Source: DASRDR01 sp963812945 [NCBI: uncultured Candidatus Rokubacteria bacterium]
Lineage (GTDB): Bacteria > Methylomirabilota > Methylomirabilia > Rokubacteriales
DNA length: 64,000 bases
Direction of reading: 5' to 3'
NCBI GenBank assembly: GCA_963812945.1
Contig: CAWEXD010000010.1
Location: 124,001 to 188,000, forward strand
Positions 23,533 through 31,601 of this stretch are shown here, piece after piece (within the stretch, counting starts at the first letter, position 1; each line of letters opens with the position of its first letter). Below the pieces are notes generated by a model. That model was not told where the DNA came from. It did not search any database and was given only the letters and a program-made list of their open reading frames with translations. Both the position numbers and the translations under genes were made by a program.

Positions 23533-24659
23533 CCTCGGGGCGGCTCTGGCCGGATCGGCAGCAGGAGCTCCTGCTCCAGGCGGGCCTCTTGCCAGGTCCC
23601 GGCGCCGTCGACGCCTGGAGGCGCCTCGGCCCCGGCCTCGACCTCCAGAGCCTCGATCGCGGCTCGGAGCGGCTGCTCCCGCTCGTCTGGTGGAATCTCC
23701 GGCAGCACGGTCTCGAGAGTCCCCTCATCGGGCGGCTCGAGGAGCACTACCGGGCGACGCAGGAGAAGAACGCAGCCCTGCTCCGCCAGATGCGCCCGCT
23801 CCTCGAGGCCTTCCGCGGGGCCGGCATCCCGACGCTCGTGCTCAAGGGCGGGGCTCTCCTGGGAAGCGCCTACGCCGACCTCGGGTTGAGACCGATGAGC
23901 GACATCGATCTGCTCGTGCCCGTCGAGCGGGTCGCGCACGCGAGCCGGACGCTCGAGGAGCTCGGGTGGGCGGCGGAGGCGCCGGTGACCCCGTCGATGA
24001 CGCGCATGGTCCACGCCCTGCAGTTCACGCGACCGTCCAAGGTCCCGGTGGACCTGCATTGGCACGTCTTCGAGGAGTGCTGCCGGCCCGGAGACGACGA
24101 CGATCTGTGGGCGGCCTCCGTTCCCGTCGCGATCGAGGGCGCCCCTACCCGCGTCCCCGCCCCCGAGGACCAGCTGATCCACGCGTGCGTGCACGGCGAG
24201 AAGTGGGTGCAGGTCCCGGGGGTGCGCTGGGTCGCCGACGCCGTCGTGGTCATCCGCGGCGGCCAGGTCCGGTGGGAGCGGCTCGTGGAGCAGGCGGTGC
24301 GCCGCCGCTTCGTCCTGCGGCTCCGCGCCCAGCTGGGCTATCTCCGCTCGACGTTCGACGCCCCGATCCCCCCGGAAGCGCTGGCGATGCTGGCGGCCGC
24401 CCCGGTCTCGCGGCTCGAGCGCTTCGAAGAGCGCTGGGGCGTGCGCGACCGGCGGCGGCCGTGGGTCCTGGTGTACTGGTGCAATCATCTCCGGTCCTCG
24501 CCCGGGGGGCTCGCGACGACCCTCGTCACGTTTCCGCGCTACCTTCAGGCGACCTGGCGCCTGACGTCCCTGGCCCGGGTACCGGGCGCGACCGTCGAGC
24601 GCCTGCTCCGATCGATGTCCGCCCCGCGGCCGGGATCGCGGGGGGCGAGACCGGGGTGA
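23529..24659 (+). CDS. Nucleotidyltransferase family protein (NTP_transf_5)
   Basis: 376 residues. The core motif LVLKGGALLGSAYADLGLRP followed by MSDIDLLVP (about 98-128) is the GG-x-DxD signature of minimal nucleotidyltransferases of the NTP_transf_5 type, often found in polysaccharide or antibiotic loci. The helical N-terminus and the C-terminal half carry VDLHWHVFE and a His-rich IHACVHGEKW stretch. The partner of AMP/NMP transfer is unknown. It overlaps the cysteine-synthase homologue by 4 bp, which suggests they share a pathway. It is followed 82 nt later by the secreted Hcp-like gene. Confidence 0.85.
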   Translation: MTSGRLWPDRQQELLLQAGLLPGPGAVDAWRRLGPGLDLQSLDRGSERLLPLVWWNLRQHGLESPLIGRLEEHYRATQEKNAALLRQMRPLLEAFRGAGIPTLVLKGGALLGSAYADLGLRPMSDIDLLVPVERVAHASRTLEELGWAAEAPVTPSMTRMVHALQFTRPSKVPVDLHWHVFEECCRPGDDDDLWAASVPVAIEGAPTRVPAPEDQLIHACVHGEKWVQVPGVRWVADAVVVIRGGQVRWERLVEQAVRRRFVLRLRAQLGYLRSTFDAPIPPEALAMLAAAPVSRLERFEERWGVRDRRRPWVLVYWCNHLRSSPGGLATTLVTFPRYLQATWRLTSLARVPGATVERLLRSMSAPRPGSRGARPG

Positions 24660-24741
24660 GCGCGGCGGCGAGGCTGACCACCCGGACCCACCGGTGGCCG
24701 CGGATCCTGGACCCCATCCGGACCGGCTCGAGGAGGAAGAC

Positions 24742-25311
24742 ATGGGCGACCTGACTCGGAAGCGCGTGGGGCACGGCCTGTGGACGCTCGTGGCGCTCAT
24801 CGCCGTCCTGGTGGCGACGCCGGTGGCCGCGGCGACACCCGAGTGCTTCCTGAAGATGGACAACATCGCGGGGGAGAGCGCGGATGCGCGCCATCGGGGC
24901 GAGATCGAGCTCACCGGCTGGGCGCTCGGCGTGGCGAACGCCGGGTCGGTCGTGGCGGGCGGCGGGGTCGGCGCCGGACGCGCCGAGTTTCAGCCCCTCA
25001 AGGTGACCCAGCGGGTCGACCGGGCGATCCCCCCGCTCGTCGGGCTCGTCGCGGCCGGGCAGCACGTCGCCACCGCGACCCTGACGTGCCGCCGCCCTGG
25101 GCGCGAGGCCGCCGACTACCTCAAGATCGCGCTCTCGGACGTCCTGGTGACCGGCGTGCGCCTGGCCGAGACGGCCGACGCGCCGCCCTCGGCGGAGGTC
25201 GTGCTGGTCTACGGCCGGATCGTCATCGAGTACCGGCCCCAGATGCCCGACGGCAGCATGGGCCCGCCGGTCGTCACCGGCTGGGACGTCCGGACGAACC
25301 GGCGGCTGTAG
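24742..25311 (+). CDS. Secreted Hcp-like protein (type VI tube-protein fold) 1
   Basis: 189 residues from the ATG at 24742 (GAGGAGG 5 nt before). A signal peptide (LVALIAVLVATPVAAA, cleavage near 30) precedes a complete Hcp domain: CFLKMDNIAGESADARHRGE, IELTGWALGV, FQPLKVTQRVDRAIPPL and YLKIALSDVLVTGV. True T6SS Hcp is a cytoplasmic hexamer without a signal peptide, and no other T6SS gene (TssB/C, TssM, ClpV, VgrG) is in the window. This is a Sec-exported Hcp-fold protein of unknown role. A diverged second copy lies at 48391-48900. Confidence 0.83.
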   Translation: MGDLTRKRVGHGLWTLVALIAVLVATPVAAATPECFLKMDNIAGESADARHRGEIELTGWALGVANAGSVVAGGGVGAGRAEFQPLKVTQRVDRAIPPLVGLVAAGQHVATATLTCRRPGREAADYLKIALSDVLVTGVRLAETADAPPSAEVVLVYGRIVIEYRPQMPDGSMGPPVVTGWDVRTNRRL

Positions 25312-25355
25312 CACCCCTCTGCGCCGCCCGTCGGGAAAGGGACGCCGGCGCCGCG

Positions 25356-25844
25356 CTACAGGAGTCGCCGGACCCCGGCGAGCGCGTCGAACACGGCGAA
25401 CACGCGAAGATTGTTGCTGCGCGGATCGAGCGGCACGAAGAACAGCCCCGCGCGATGCCGGTCGAGCTGCCTCGTGTATCCGACGAGCTCCTCGCCGTCC
25501 TGGAATCGTACGCTCACCTTGCGGGTGTCCGGCGGCCGCGACTGATAGAGATCCTTCGATTCGGCGTGCTCGGGGTTCCCGTCGAAGGTTCGAACGAAGA
25601 AGAGCGCCTTCAGGTCCGCCACCTGGACCTCGATGCCCTCGGCGCCCGGTTCATCGTGGGGAACGAAGCGCAAGGATGGCTGCTCCGGGTCGAAATCGGC
25701 GTACCCCTTCAGGACCCGCCCGTCCAGATACCGGACGACCACGCGGCCAGGACTTCGGCTGGCCCAGAGCCGACGCCGGGACGTCGTCTGCGCGCGGCGG
25801 GCGCCGTGCACCAGGCCTTCGGCTCGGTCACCCGGAGCCGTCAT
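25356..25844 (-). CDS. Conserved protein with paired DUF6982-like beta domains
   Basis: 162 residues from the ATG at 25844; an alternative start 15 codons upstream (25889) is also open. It contains two similar beta-rich halves: VVVRYLDGRVLKGYADFD with LKALFFVRTFDGN, then VSVRFQDGEELVGYTRQLD with GLFFVPLDPRSNN. I recall this pattern as DUF6982 (PilZ-like, in Myxococcota, Acidobacteriota and Rokubacteria). Function unknown. Four ~11-bp tandem repeats span the stretch between the two candidate starts. It converges with the Hcp-like gene. Confidence 0.65.
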   Translation of the reverse strand: MTAPGDRAEGLVHGARRAQTTSRRRLWASRSPGRVVVRYLDGRVLKGYADFDPEQPSLRFVPHDEPGAEGIEVQVADLKALFFVRTFDGNPEHAESKDLYQSRPPDTRKVSVRFQDGEELVGYTRQLDRHRAGLFFVPLDPRSNNLRVFAVFDALAGVRRLL

Positions 25845-25889
25845 GCGTGTTCCCCGCGTGTCCCCTGCGCGTTCCCCAGCGTGTTCCAT
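25845..25889. repeat. Four ~11-bp tandem repeats at the gene start
   Basis: GCGTGTTCCCC, GCGTGTCCCCT, GCGCGTTCCCCA and GCGTGTTCCAT follow one another from 25845 to 25889, one helical turn per unit. They lie exactly between the two possible start codons of the minus-strand gene. They could be leader codons (EHAGERAGDTRGTR), or a phased binding site. Confidence 0.6.
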
Positions 25890-26045
25890 CGTAGCAGCCA
25901 GGCGCGGCGGACCCGGCGGGAATAGGCGATCCGGGGGGAGGGCGTCCCGGCCTCGACGGCCTCCCGCCGCCGATGCTACGATCGGATCGACGCGGGCGGC
26001 GGACCCATCGCGGGCTCGCCACCGCGTTTCGGAGGAGGACGCTCC

Positions 26046-26927
26046 ATGCCACTCCAGTTCCGGCGGCTGCACCCCCACTTCGTCGCCGAGGTCAGCCCGG
26101 TCGACCTCCGCCGCGTTCACGACGCCGCGACGCTCGCCGAGATCCGCGCCGGGATGGACGAGTACGCGATCCTCGTGTTCCGCGACCAGCCGTTCACCGA
26201 CGAGGAGCAGCTCGCCTTCGCCGAGCGCCTGGACGGCCACCTCCACACGAAGACCGGGACCGCTGCCCTGGGCCTGAACCGCCTGGGGCACGACGCCCTC
26301 GTCGACATCTCGAACCTCGACGAGGCCGGCGACATCGCGAGCCCCGATGACCGCCGACGGGCGTACGGGCTCGGCAACCGTCTCTGGCACACCGACGCGT
26401 CGTTCCAGGATCCGGCCGGGCGCTACTCGATGCTGTCCGCCAAGGTGGTCCCGCCCGCCGGCGCCGACACCGAGTACGCGGACATGCGCAGCGCCTACGA
26501 CGCCCTGCCCGCGGAGCGGAAGGCTCGCCTCGAGGGCCTCCGCGTGCACCATTCGATCGCGCACTCGCGGCGGACGCTCGGCTTCGAGTTCTCGCCGGAG
26601 GAGGAAGAGCGGCTGCGGGGCGCGGTCCATCCGCTCGTGCGCACCATCCCCCGCTCGGGCCGCCGGTCGCTCTACCTCGCGTCTCACGCCTCGCGGGTCG
26701 TCGGCTGGGCCCTCCCCGAGGGTCGGCTCCTTCTCCGTGACCTCACCGAGCACGCGACCCAGCCGGAGTTCGTCTATCGGCACGCCTGGCGCGTGGGCGA
26801 CCTCGTCATCTGGGACAACCGCGCCACGATGCATCGAGCGCGGCCCTTCGACGACCTCACGCATCGCCGGGAGCTCCGGCGCGTCACCACCCTCGACATC
26901 GAGCCGAGCGCGCTCCCGACCTCCTGA
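26046..26927 (+). CDS. TauD/TfdA-family Fe(II)/2-oxoglutarate dioxygenase
   Basis: 293 residues from the ATG after GGAGGACGCTCC. The iron-binding facial triad is visible: H115 and D117 in LWHTDASF and the distal H263 in NRATMHRARPF. The 2-oxoglutarate-binding Arg lies in the RRELRRVTT segment near 274-280. Other family marks are EYAILVFRDQPF and IWDNRATMH. The length fits TfdA/TauD (about 280-300). Such enzymes hydroxylate taurine, 2,4-D, alkyl sulfates or similar acids; the substrate here is unknown. It converges on the LarA-like gene. Confidence 0.92.
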   Translation: MPLQFRRLHPHFVAEVSPVDLRRVHDAATLAEIRAGMDEYAILVFRDQPFTDEEQLAFAERLDGHLHTKTGTAALGLNRLGHDALVDISNLDEAGDIASPDDRRRAYGLGNRLWHTDASFQDPAGRYSMLSAKVVPPAGADTEYADMRSAYDALPAERKARLEGLRVHHSIAHSRRTLGFEFSPEEEERLRGAVHPLVRTIPRSGRRSLYLASHASRVVGWALPEGRLLLRDLTEHATQPEFVYRHAWRVGDLVIWDNRATMHRARPFDDLTHRRELRRVTTLDIEPSALPTS

Positions 26928-26954
26928 ACGCGCGCGCCTCGTGACGGAACGGGG

Positions 26955-28223
26955 CTAGCCGGACAGGTAGGGAATCGTCATCGGCCCTTCGGGCAGCACC
27001 GCCACCGGCGCCTCCCGGCCGATTCGATCCAGCTCCTCCGCAAGACGCGCGGTCACGTCCGGGACCGCCTCCACGTGGGCCTGGCGGAGCTCGCCGGCGG
27101 GGATCTCGCTGTGGAGCCCGGCTCGCGCGCGGACGAGGATCATCGCCAGCACCTGGGCCTCCCACTGGTCGTACACGGAGAAGCCCGGGGTCATCACCGT
27201 GTCCAGGATCGCCTGGGGCGTCCGGTGCTCGACCAGGAGCCGCCGGAAGTTGCCGTGGGCGGGGAAGCCGTCGTTGCAGCGCGCGGCCGTCAGGATGTAC
27301 CCGCCGTCCTCGATGATCTGCGCGGCCGCCGACATGCCCTTGACCGTCTGGTAGAGGTTCTGGTCGAGCGGATACCCCCCATTCGTCGTGACGACGATCG
27401 GGAAAGGCCGCTCACAGGCGACCATGGCGGTCGCCTTCGCCGCGATGGCGCCCCGCCGGTGAGCCTCGAGCACGTCGCCGCAGTAGAAGGCCGTGATCTC
27501 GCGCTCCCGATTGAGCGTGACGTTGAGGCAGAAGTGCAGCGGCAGGAGCGCCCCGTTCGCCCGGATCTGCGCCTGCGTCGGGTTGCCCTCGAGCACGCCC
27601 CACGTCGACCGCGGGTCGGCGATCACCGCCGCCCGGTGGTAGTGCATGATCGAGTCGATGTCGGCGATGGCCGGGAAGATTCCCTTGTAGCCCCCGGAGA
27701 ACCCCGCCATGAAATGGGGCTCGATGAAGCCGAGCACGATCCGCCGGTCGGCCTCGACGTACGCCCGGTTCATGAAGACCGAGCGGCCGTCCGCGCTCGT
27801 CCCCGCCAGCGCCAGCCCCGACGGGTCCTGGGCGGCATGGTTGACGATGCGGTAGGTCGCCGCCACGGCCCGGCCGACCATGCGCTCGAGCTCGGCAGGC
27901 GTGTTCGGGCGATGGGAGCCCGTGCCGTTGATGATCGTGACGTTGCCCGCCGGGACGTGGGCGATCTCCTCGAAGAGCCACGGCAGCAGCCGCTCGGACG
28001 GCAACGACCGCGTGATGTCCGGGATCACCACCGCGACGCGGTCGCGCGCCCGGACCAGCTCCCGGAGCGGCGCGGCGTCGATCGGCGCCCGCACGGCGTC
28101 GCGGAACGCCCCCGCCTCGTCCGGCAACCCAGGGAGGAAGCGGGGTGCGATCACCGTGACGTCGGGCGCATCCGTCGAGAGCTCGAGGCCCTCGGTCCCG
28201 TACTGCAGGCGAATGCGCTTCAT
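26955..28223 (-). CDS. LarA-like nickel-pincer racemase family protein (DUF2088)
   Basis: 422 residues from the ATG at 28223. Residues corresponding to the nickel-pincer-nucleotide site of lactate racemase are kept: H104 in NGTGSHRPNT, H170 and K180 in EPHFMAGFSGGYKGIFP, and H194/H196 in IMHYHRA. LarA-type enzymes racemise or epimerise 2-hydroxyacids by hydride transfer. The family is now known to have many substrates, so lactate is not assured. LarB, LarC and LarE, which make the cofactor, are not in the window. It is divergent from the multihaem cytochrome gene and its neighbour TauD gene is convergent. Confidence 0.88.
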   Translation of the reverse strand: MKRIRLQYGTEGLELSTDAPDVTVIAPRFLPGLPDEAGAFRDAVRAPIDAAPLRELVRARDRVAVVIPDITRSLPSERLLPWLFEEIAHVPAGNVTIINGTGSHRPNTPAELERMVGRAVAATYRIVNHAAQDPSGLALAGTSADGRSVFMNRAYVEADRRIVLGFIEPHFMAGFSGGYKGIFPAIADIDSIMHYHRAAVIADPRSTWGVLEGNPTQAQIRANGALLPLHFCLNVTLNREREITAFYCGDVLEAHRRGAIAAKATAMVACERPFPIVVTTNGGYPLDQNLYQTVKGMSAAAQIIEDGGYILTAARCNDGFPAHGNFRRLLVEHRTPQAILDTVMTPGFSVYDQWEAQVLAMILVRARAGLHSEIPAGELRQAHVEAVPDVTARLAEELDRIGREAPVAVLPEGPMTIPYLSG

Positions 28224-28320
28224 GAGCCCCCATGATAGCGTGGGGCCGGCCGGGCCCGAAGGGCGACCGTCTCGTCCCGACGCGAGTGCCTGGACCACGG
28301 CGAAGGAGTCGAACCCGGGC

Positions 28321-30711
28321 GTGACGGCGAAGACCAGTCCACTCGCGGGGCCGGCGCCTGGAGCGCGGAACGGGCGCGCAGGCCGCGAGGGCCGGCCCAC
28401 CCGCCAATTGCCCCGGGCGCTGGGGCTGGCGGGCCTCCTGTGGGTCCTCGGCTGCCAGCAGGCCGACCCGCCGAAGGGGACGGCGACTACGCCTCCTGCT
28501 TCGGCGCCGACCTTCGTCGGCAGCGCGCGGTGCGCTACCTGCCACCCCAAGGAGATGGAGGCCTACCGGGCCTCCGACCACGCGCGGGCGATGCAGCCCG
28601 CGACCGCGGAAACCGTGCTCGGTCGCTTCGATCAGGCGACCGTCACCCACAAGGGCGTCGTCTCGACGTTCTTCCGCCGAGACGGGAAGTTCGTCGTCCG
28701 GACCGACGGGCCGGACGGGAAACCGGCCGAGTTCGAGATCGCCTACACCTTCGGGGCCGATCCGCTCCAGCAGTACCTCATTCGGTTCCCGGACGGCCGG
28801 CTCCAGGCGCTCGGTCTGGCGTGGGACACCCGGCCCCCCGCGGCCGGGGGGCAGCGCTGGTTCCACCTGTATCCCGGCGCGACGCTCCGGCCCCCGGACC
28901 CGCTCCACTGGACCGGCCGCGAGCAGACCTGGAACTTCCAGTGCGCCGAGTGCCACTCGACCGATCTCCGGAAGGGGTACGACGTCGCCGCGAACCGCTA
29001 CGCGACGACCTGGGCGGAGCTCACCGTGTCCTGCGAGGAGTGTCATGGGCCCGGCTCCGCGCACGTCACCTGGGCCGAGGGTCGCCCGCCGGGCGCGGCC
29101 CGGCCGCCGCCCGGCGCGACCGGGCTCGTCGTCCGCCTCGGCCGGGGGGAGGGCGCGTGGGCGATCAGGGACACCGAGCGGGGCATCGCCGAGTGGACCG
29201 GACCGCCGCGCGCCTCGATGGAGCTCGACGTCTGCGCGCGGTGCCACGCGCGGCGGCGGCCGATCGTCGACCCGCACGTCTATGGACGGCCGTTCCTCGA
29301 CACCCACGTGCCCGCGCTGCTCGAGCCCGGGCTCTACCACGCGGACGGGCAGGTGCTCGGCGAGGTCTACGAGTGGGGATCCTTCGTCCAGAGCCGGATG
29401 CAGCGCGCGGGCGTGATCTGCTCGGACTGCCACGAGCCCCATCGGACCGCCCTCCGCGCGCCGGGCAACGCGGTGTGCGCCCAGTGCCACCTCCCCGCGC
29501 GGTTCGACACGCCGGCCCACCACCACCATCGCGTCGCGACGGACGCCGCCCGCTGCGTGAGCTGCCACATGGCGGCGCGCACCCACATGGTGGTGGACCC
29601 TCGCCGGGATCACAGCTTCCGGGTGCCCCGGCCCGATCTCTCCGTCTCCCTCGGAACGCCGAACGCGTGCACGGGCTGCCACCGCGATCGTCCGCCCCAG
29701 TGGGCCGCCGACCGTGTCGCGGCGTGGCGGGCGCCGGCCCGCCCGGCCGCGCCGCACTTCGCGGGAGCCCTGGACGCCGCGCGACGCGGCCGTCCCGAGG
29801 CGGGCCCGGCGCTGGCGGCCCTGGCCACGGATCGGAGCCAGCCCGCGATCGCGCGGGCCACGGCGCTCGCGCACCTGTCGGACTTCTTGCGTGGGTCGAC
29901 GGCGCCCGCGGTGGAGAGCGCGCTCCGGGATCCGGACGCCCTCGTCCGCATGGGCGCGCTCCGGGCGGCCGAGGCGCTCCCGCCCGAGCGCCGCGCGACG
30001 CTGGCAGCGCCTCTCCTCCAGGATCCGGTCCGCGCGGTGCGGTTGGCCGCCGCCCACGCGCTCGCCGACGTGGCCCTGCCCGAGGCGCAGAAGGGCGACT
30101 TCGAGCGCGCGCTGGCCGAATGGATCCGGTCGGAGCAGGTCAACGCCGATCGCCCCGAGGCCCACCTGAACCTCGCGACGCTCTACGGCCGCCGCGGGCG
30201 GCCCGCCGACGCGGAGTCGGCGCTCCGGGCTGCTCTGCTGCTCGACCCCCGCTTCGTCCCGGCGCTCGTCAACCTGGCCGACCTCCTCAGAATGCAGGGC
30301 CGCGATGCCGACGGCGAGCGCTTTCTCGGGGACGCCCTTCGCGTCGACCCCGACCATCCCGAGGCGCTCCACGCGCTCGGGCTCCTCCGCGTGCGCCAGA
30401 ACCGTCTGCCCGAGGCGGTCGACCTCCTGCGGCGCGCCGCCGCGGGACGGCCCGAGTCCCCGCGCTTCGCCTACGTGTACGCCGTGGCGCTCCACGACAC
30501 GGGGCGGGCCGCCGAGGCCATCACCGTCCTCGCGGCCGCCCACCGTCGGCGGCCCGCGAACCGCGACACGCTGGCGGCGCTGGCCACGTATGTCGCCGAG
30601 CGAGGCGACCTCAAGCAGGCCGTCGAGTACGCCGAGCGGCTCGCCGCGCTCGACCCGGACGACCCCGGGGCCCGGACGCTCGTCGAGACCCTGCGGCGCC
30701 GGATGCCCTAG
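28321..30711 (+). CDS. Octahaem cytochrome c lipoprotein with HEAT-like and TPR repeats
   Basis: About 796 residues from the GTG at 28321 (AAGGAG 12 nt upstream); a TTG at 28408 would give a shorter signal, so the start is uncertain. A lipobox (GLLWVLGC) suggests a lipid-anchored periplasmic or outer-membrane protein. Eight haem motifs follow: CATCH, CAECH, CEECH, CARCH, CSDCH, CAQCH, CVSCH and CTGCH. Next comes a HEAT-like helical stretch (about 480-590, ALVRMGALRAAEAL), then at least four TPRs (AHLNLATLYGRRGRPADAES, ALVNLADLLRMQGRDADGER). The haem part resembles cytochrome c554-type electron carriers. An electron-transfer protein with a docking module is likely. Confidence 0.87.
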   Translation: MTAKTSPLAGPAPGARNGRAGREGRPTRQLPRALGLAGLLWVLGCQQADPPKGTATTPPASAPTFVGSARCATCHPKEMEAYRASDHARAMQPATAETVLGRFDQATVTHKGVVSTFFRRDGKFVVRTDGPDGKPAEFEIAYTFGADPLQQYLIRFPDGRLQALGLAWDTRPPAAGGQRWFHLYPGATLRPPDPLHWTGREQTWNFQCAECHSTDLRKGYDVAANRYATTWAELTVSCEECHGPGSAHVTWAEGRPPGAARPPPGATGLVVRLGRGEGAWAIRDTERGIAEWTGPPRASMELDVCARCHARRRPIVDPHVYGRPFLDTHVPALLEPGLYHADGQVLGEVYEWGSFVQSRMQRAGVICSDCHEPHRTALRAPGNAVCAQCHLPARFDTPAHHHHRVATDAARCVSCHMAARTHMVVDPRRDHSFRVPRPDLSVSLGTPNACTGCHRDRPPQWAADRVAAWRAPARPAAPHFAGALDAARRGRPEAGPALAALATDRSQPAIARATALAHLSDFLRGSTAPAVESALRDPDALVRMGALRAAEALPPERRATLAAPLLQDPVRAVRLAAAHALADVALPEAQKGDFERALAEWIRSEQVNADRPEAHLNLATLYGRRGRPADAESALRAALLLDPRFVPALVNLADLLRMQGRDADGERFLGDALRVDPDHPEALHALGLLRVRQNRLPEAVDLLRRAAAGRPESPRFAYVYAVALHDTGRAAEAITVLAAAHRRRPANRDTLAALATYVAERGDLKQAVEYAERLAALDPDDPGARTLVETLRRRMP

Positions 30712-30720
30712 GATTCCCGC

Positions 30721-31551
30721 GTGATGAGCGGGGCGTCCCCGGAGGTCTCCGCCGGCGACATCGCGCGGTACCACACGGCGGCCCTCGAGCTGGCGGACGA
30801 GGCGCGCGCGATCGTGACGGCCGCCCTCGAACGGGGCTTCAGCGTCGAGACGAAGCTCGACCGCTCTCTGGTCACCGACGCCGACAAGGGAGTCGAGCGC
30901 CGGCTGCGCGAGCTGATCGGCCGCTGGTTCCCCGAGCACGGCGTCCTCGGCGAGGAGTACCCGCCCACCCGTCCCGACAGCGCGTTCCAGTGGATCCTGG
31001 ATCCGATCGACGGGACCGAGGAGTTCGTCCACGGCATCCCGACGTTCGGCACGATGCTCGCCCTCCATCATCGCGGGACGCCGCTGGTCGGCGTCATCGA
31101 CCACGCGGCGCTGGACCTCCGCGTGACCGCGGGGCGGGGGCTGGGCACGTTCCGCAACGGCCGCCGGATCCGGCTCCCCGCGCCGCCGGTCGACCCGCGC
31201 CCCGAGGCGGTGCGGCTCGTGCTGAGCGCCCGGGTGAACTTCACGCACCACGTCGACGAGGGGCATCTCTTCGAGGCCCTGACGCGCGCCTTCCCGAACC
31301 ACCGGATCTATCGGGCGGCCTACGCGCACACCGCGGTCGTCATCGGCGCGGCCGACGCCATGGTCGACATGCACAACCACCTCTGGGACCAGGCCCCGAG
31401 CGCCGTCCTGATCGAGGAGGCGGGCGGCCGCTACGCGGTCGTGCGGGACTTCCCGGGGCCCGACGGCGAGCGCATCCTGAGCGCCGTCTTCGGCCAGCCA
31501 GCCGTGGTCGATCGCCTGGTCCGGCTCTTCCAGGACGGGCGCCGCGGCTAG
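30721..31551 (+). CDS. Inositol-monophosphatase family phosphatase (possibly histidinol-phosphatase-like)
   Basis: 276 residues (GTG 30721 or ATG 30724). The Mg-binding signatures of the IMPase superfamily are present: LVTDADKGVERRL near 48-60, GEEYPP (about 78-83) with the metal Glu, WILDPIDGTEEFVHGIP near 91-107, and the C-terminal WDQAPSAVLIEEAGG near 222-236. These hydrolyse small phosphate monoesters such as inositol-1-phosphate, histidinol phosphate or PAP. The sequence alone does not choose. It starts 10 nt after the cytochrome gene, probably on the same transcript. Confidence 0.9.
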   Translation: MMSGASPEVSAGDIARYHTAALELADEARAIVTAALERGFSVETKLDRSLVTDADKGVERRLRELIGRWFPEHGVLGEEYPPTRPDSAFQWILDPIDGTEEFVHGIPTFGTMLALHHRGTPLVGVIDHAALDLRVTAGRGLGTFRNGRRIRLPAPPVDPRPEAVRLVLSARVNFTHHVDEGHLFEALTRAFPNHRIYRAAYAHTAVVIGAADAMVDMHNHLWDQAPSAVLIEEAGGRYAVVRDFPGPDGERILSAVFGQPAVVDRLVRLFQDGRRG

Positions 31552-31575
31552 TTGCGACGGGCGTCTCACCGGCGG

Positions 31576-31601
31576 CTGACGCGGCCCGCTGGGCCCGTCA
31601 G
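31576..31601. terminator. Hairpin between converging imp-type and dctM genes
   Basis: CTGACG (31576-31581) pairs with CGTCAG (31596-31601), and the inner GGCCC pairs with GGGCC around a GCT loop. It sits 25 nt after the phosphatase stop and overlaps the dctM stop. There is no clear T-tract. Confidence 0.4.

Noticed and set aside
24742-25311. Type VI secretion system
   Set aside because: Only Hcp-fold proteins with signal peptides are present and no sheath, baseplate or ClpV gene is seen, so a T6SS is not supported by this window.
27412-31569. Minus-strand open frame of about 1,385 codons across the cytochrome and phosphatase genes
   Set aside because: It is antisense to the haem-motif and IMPase coding, has Arg/Gly/Ala-biased composition and no domain; an artefact of high GC.
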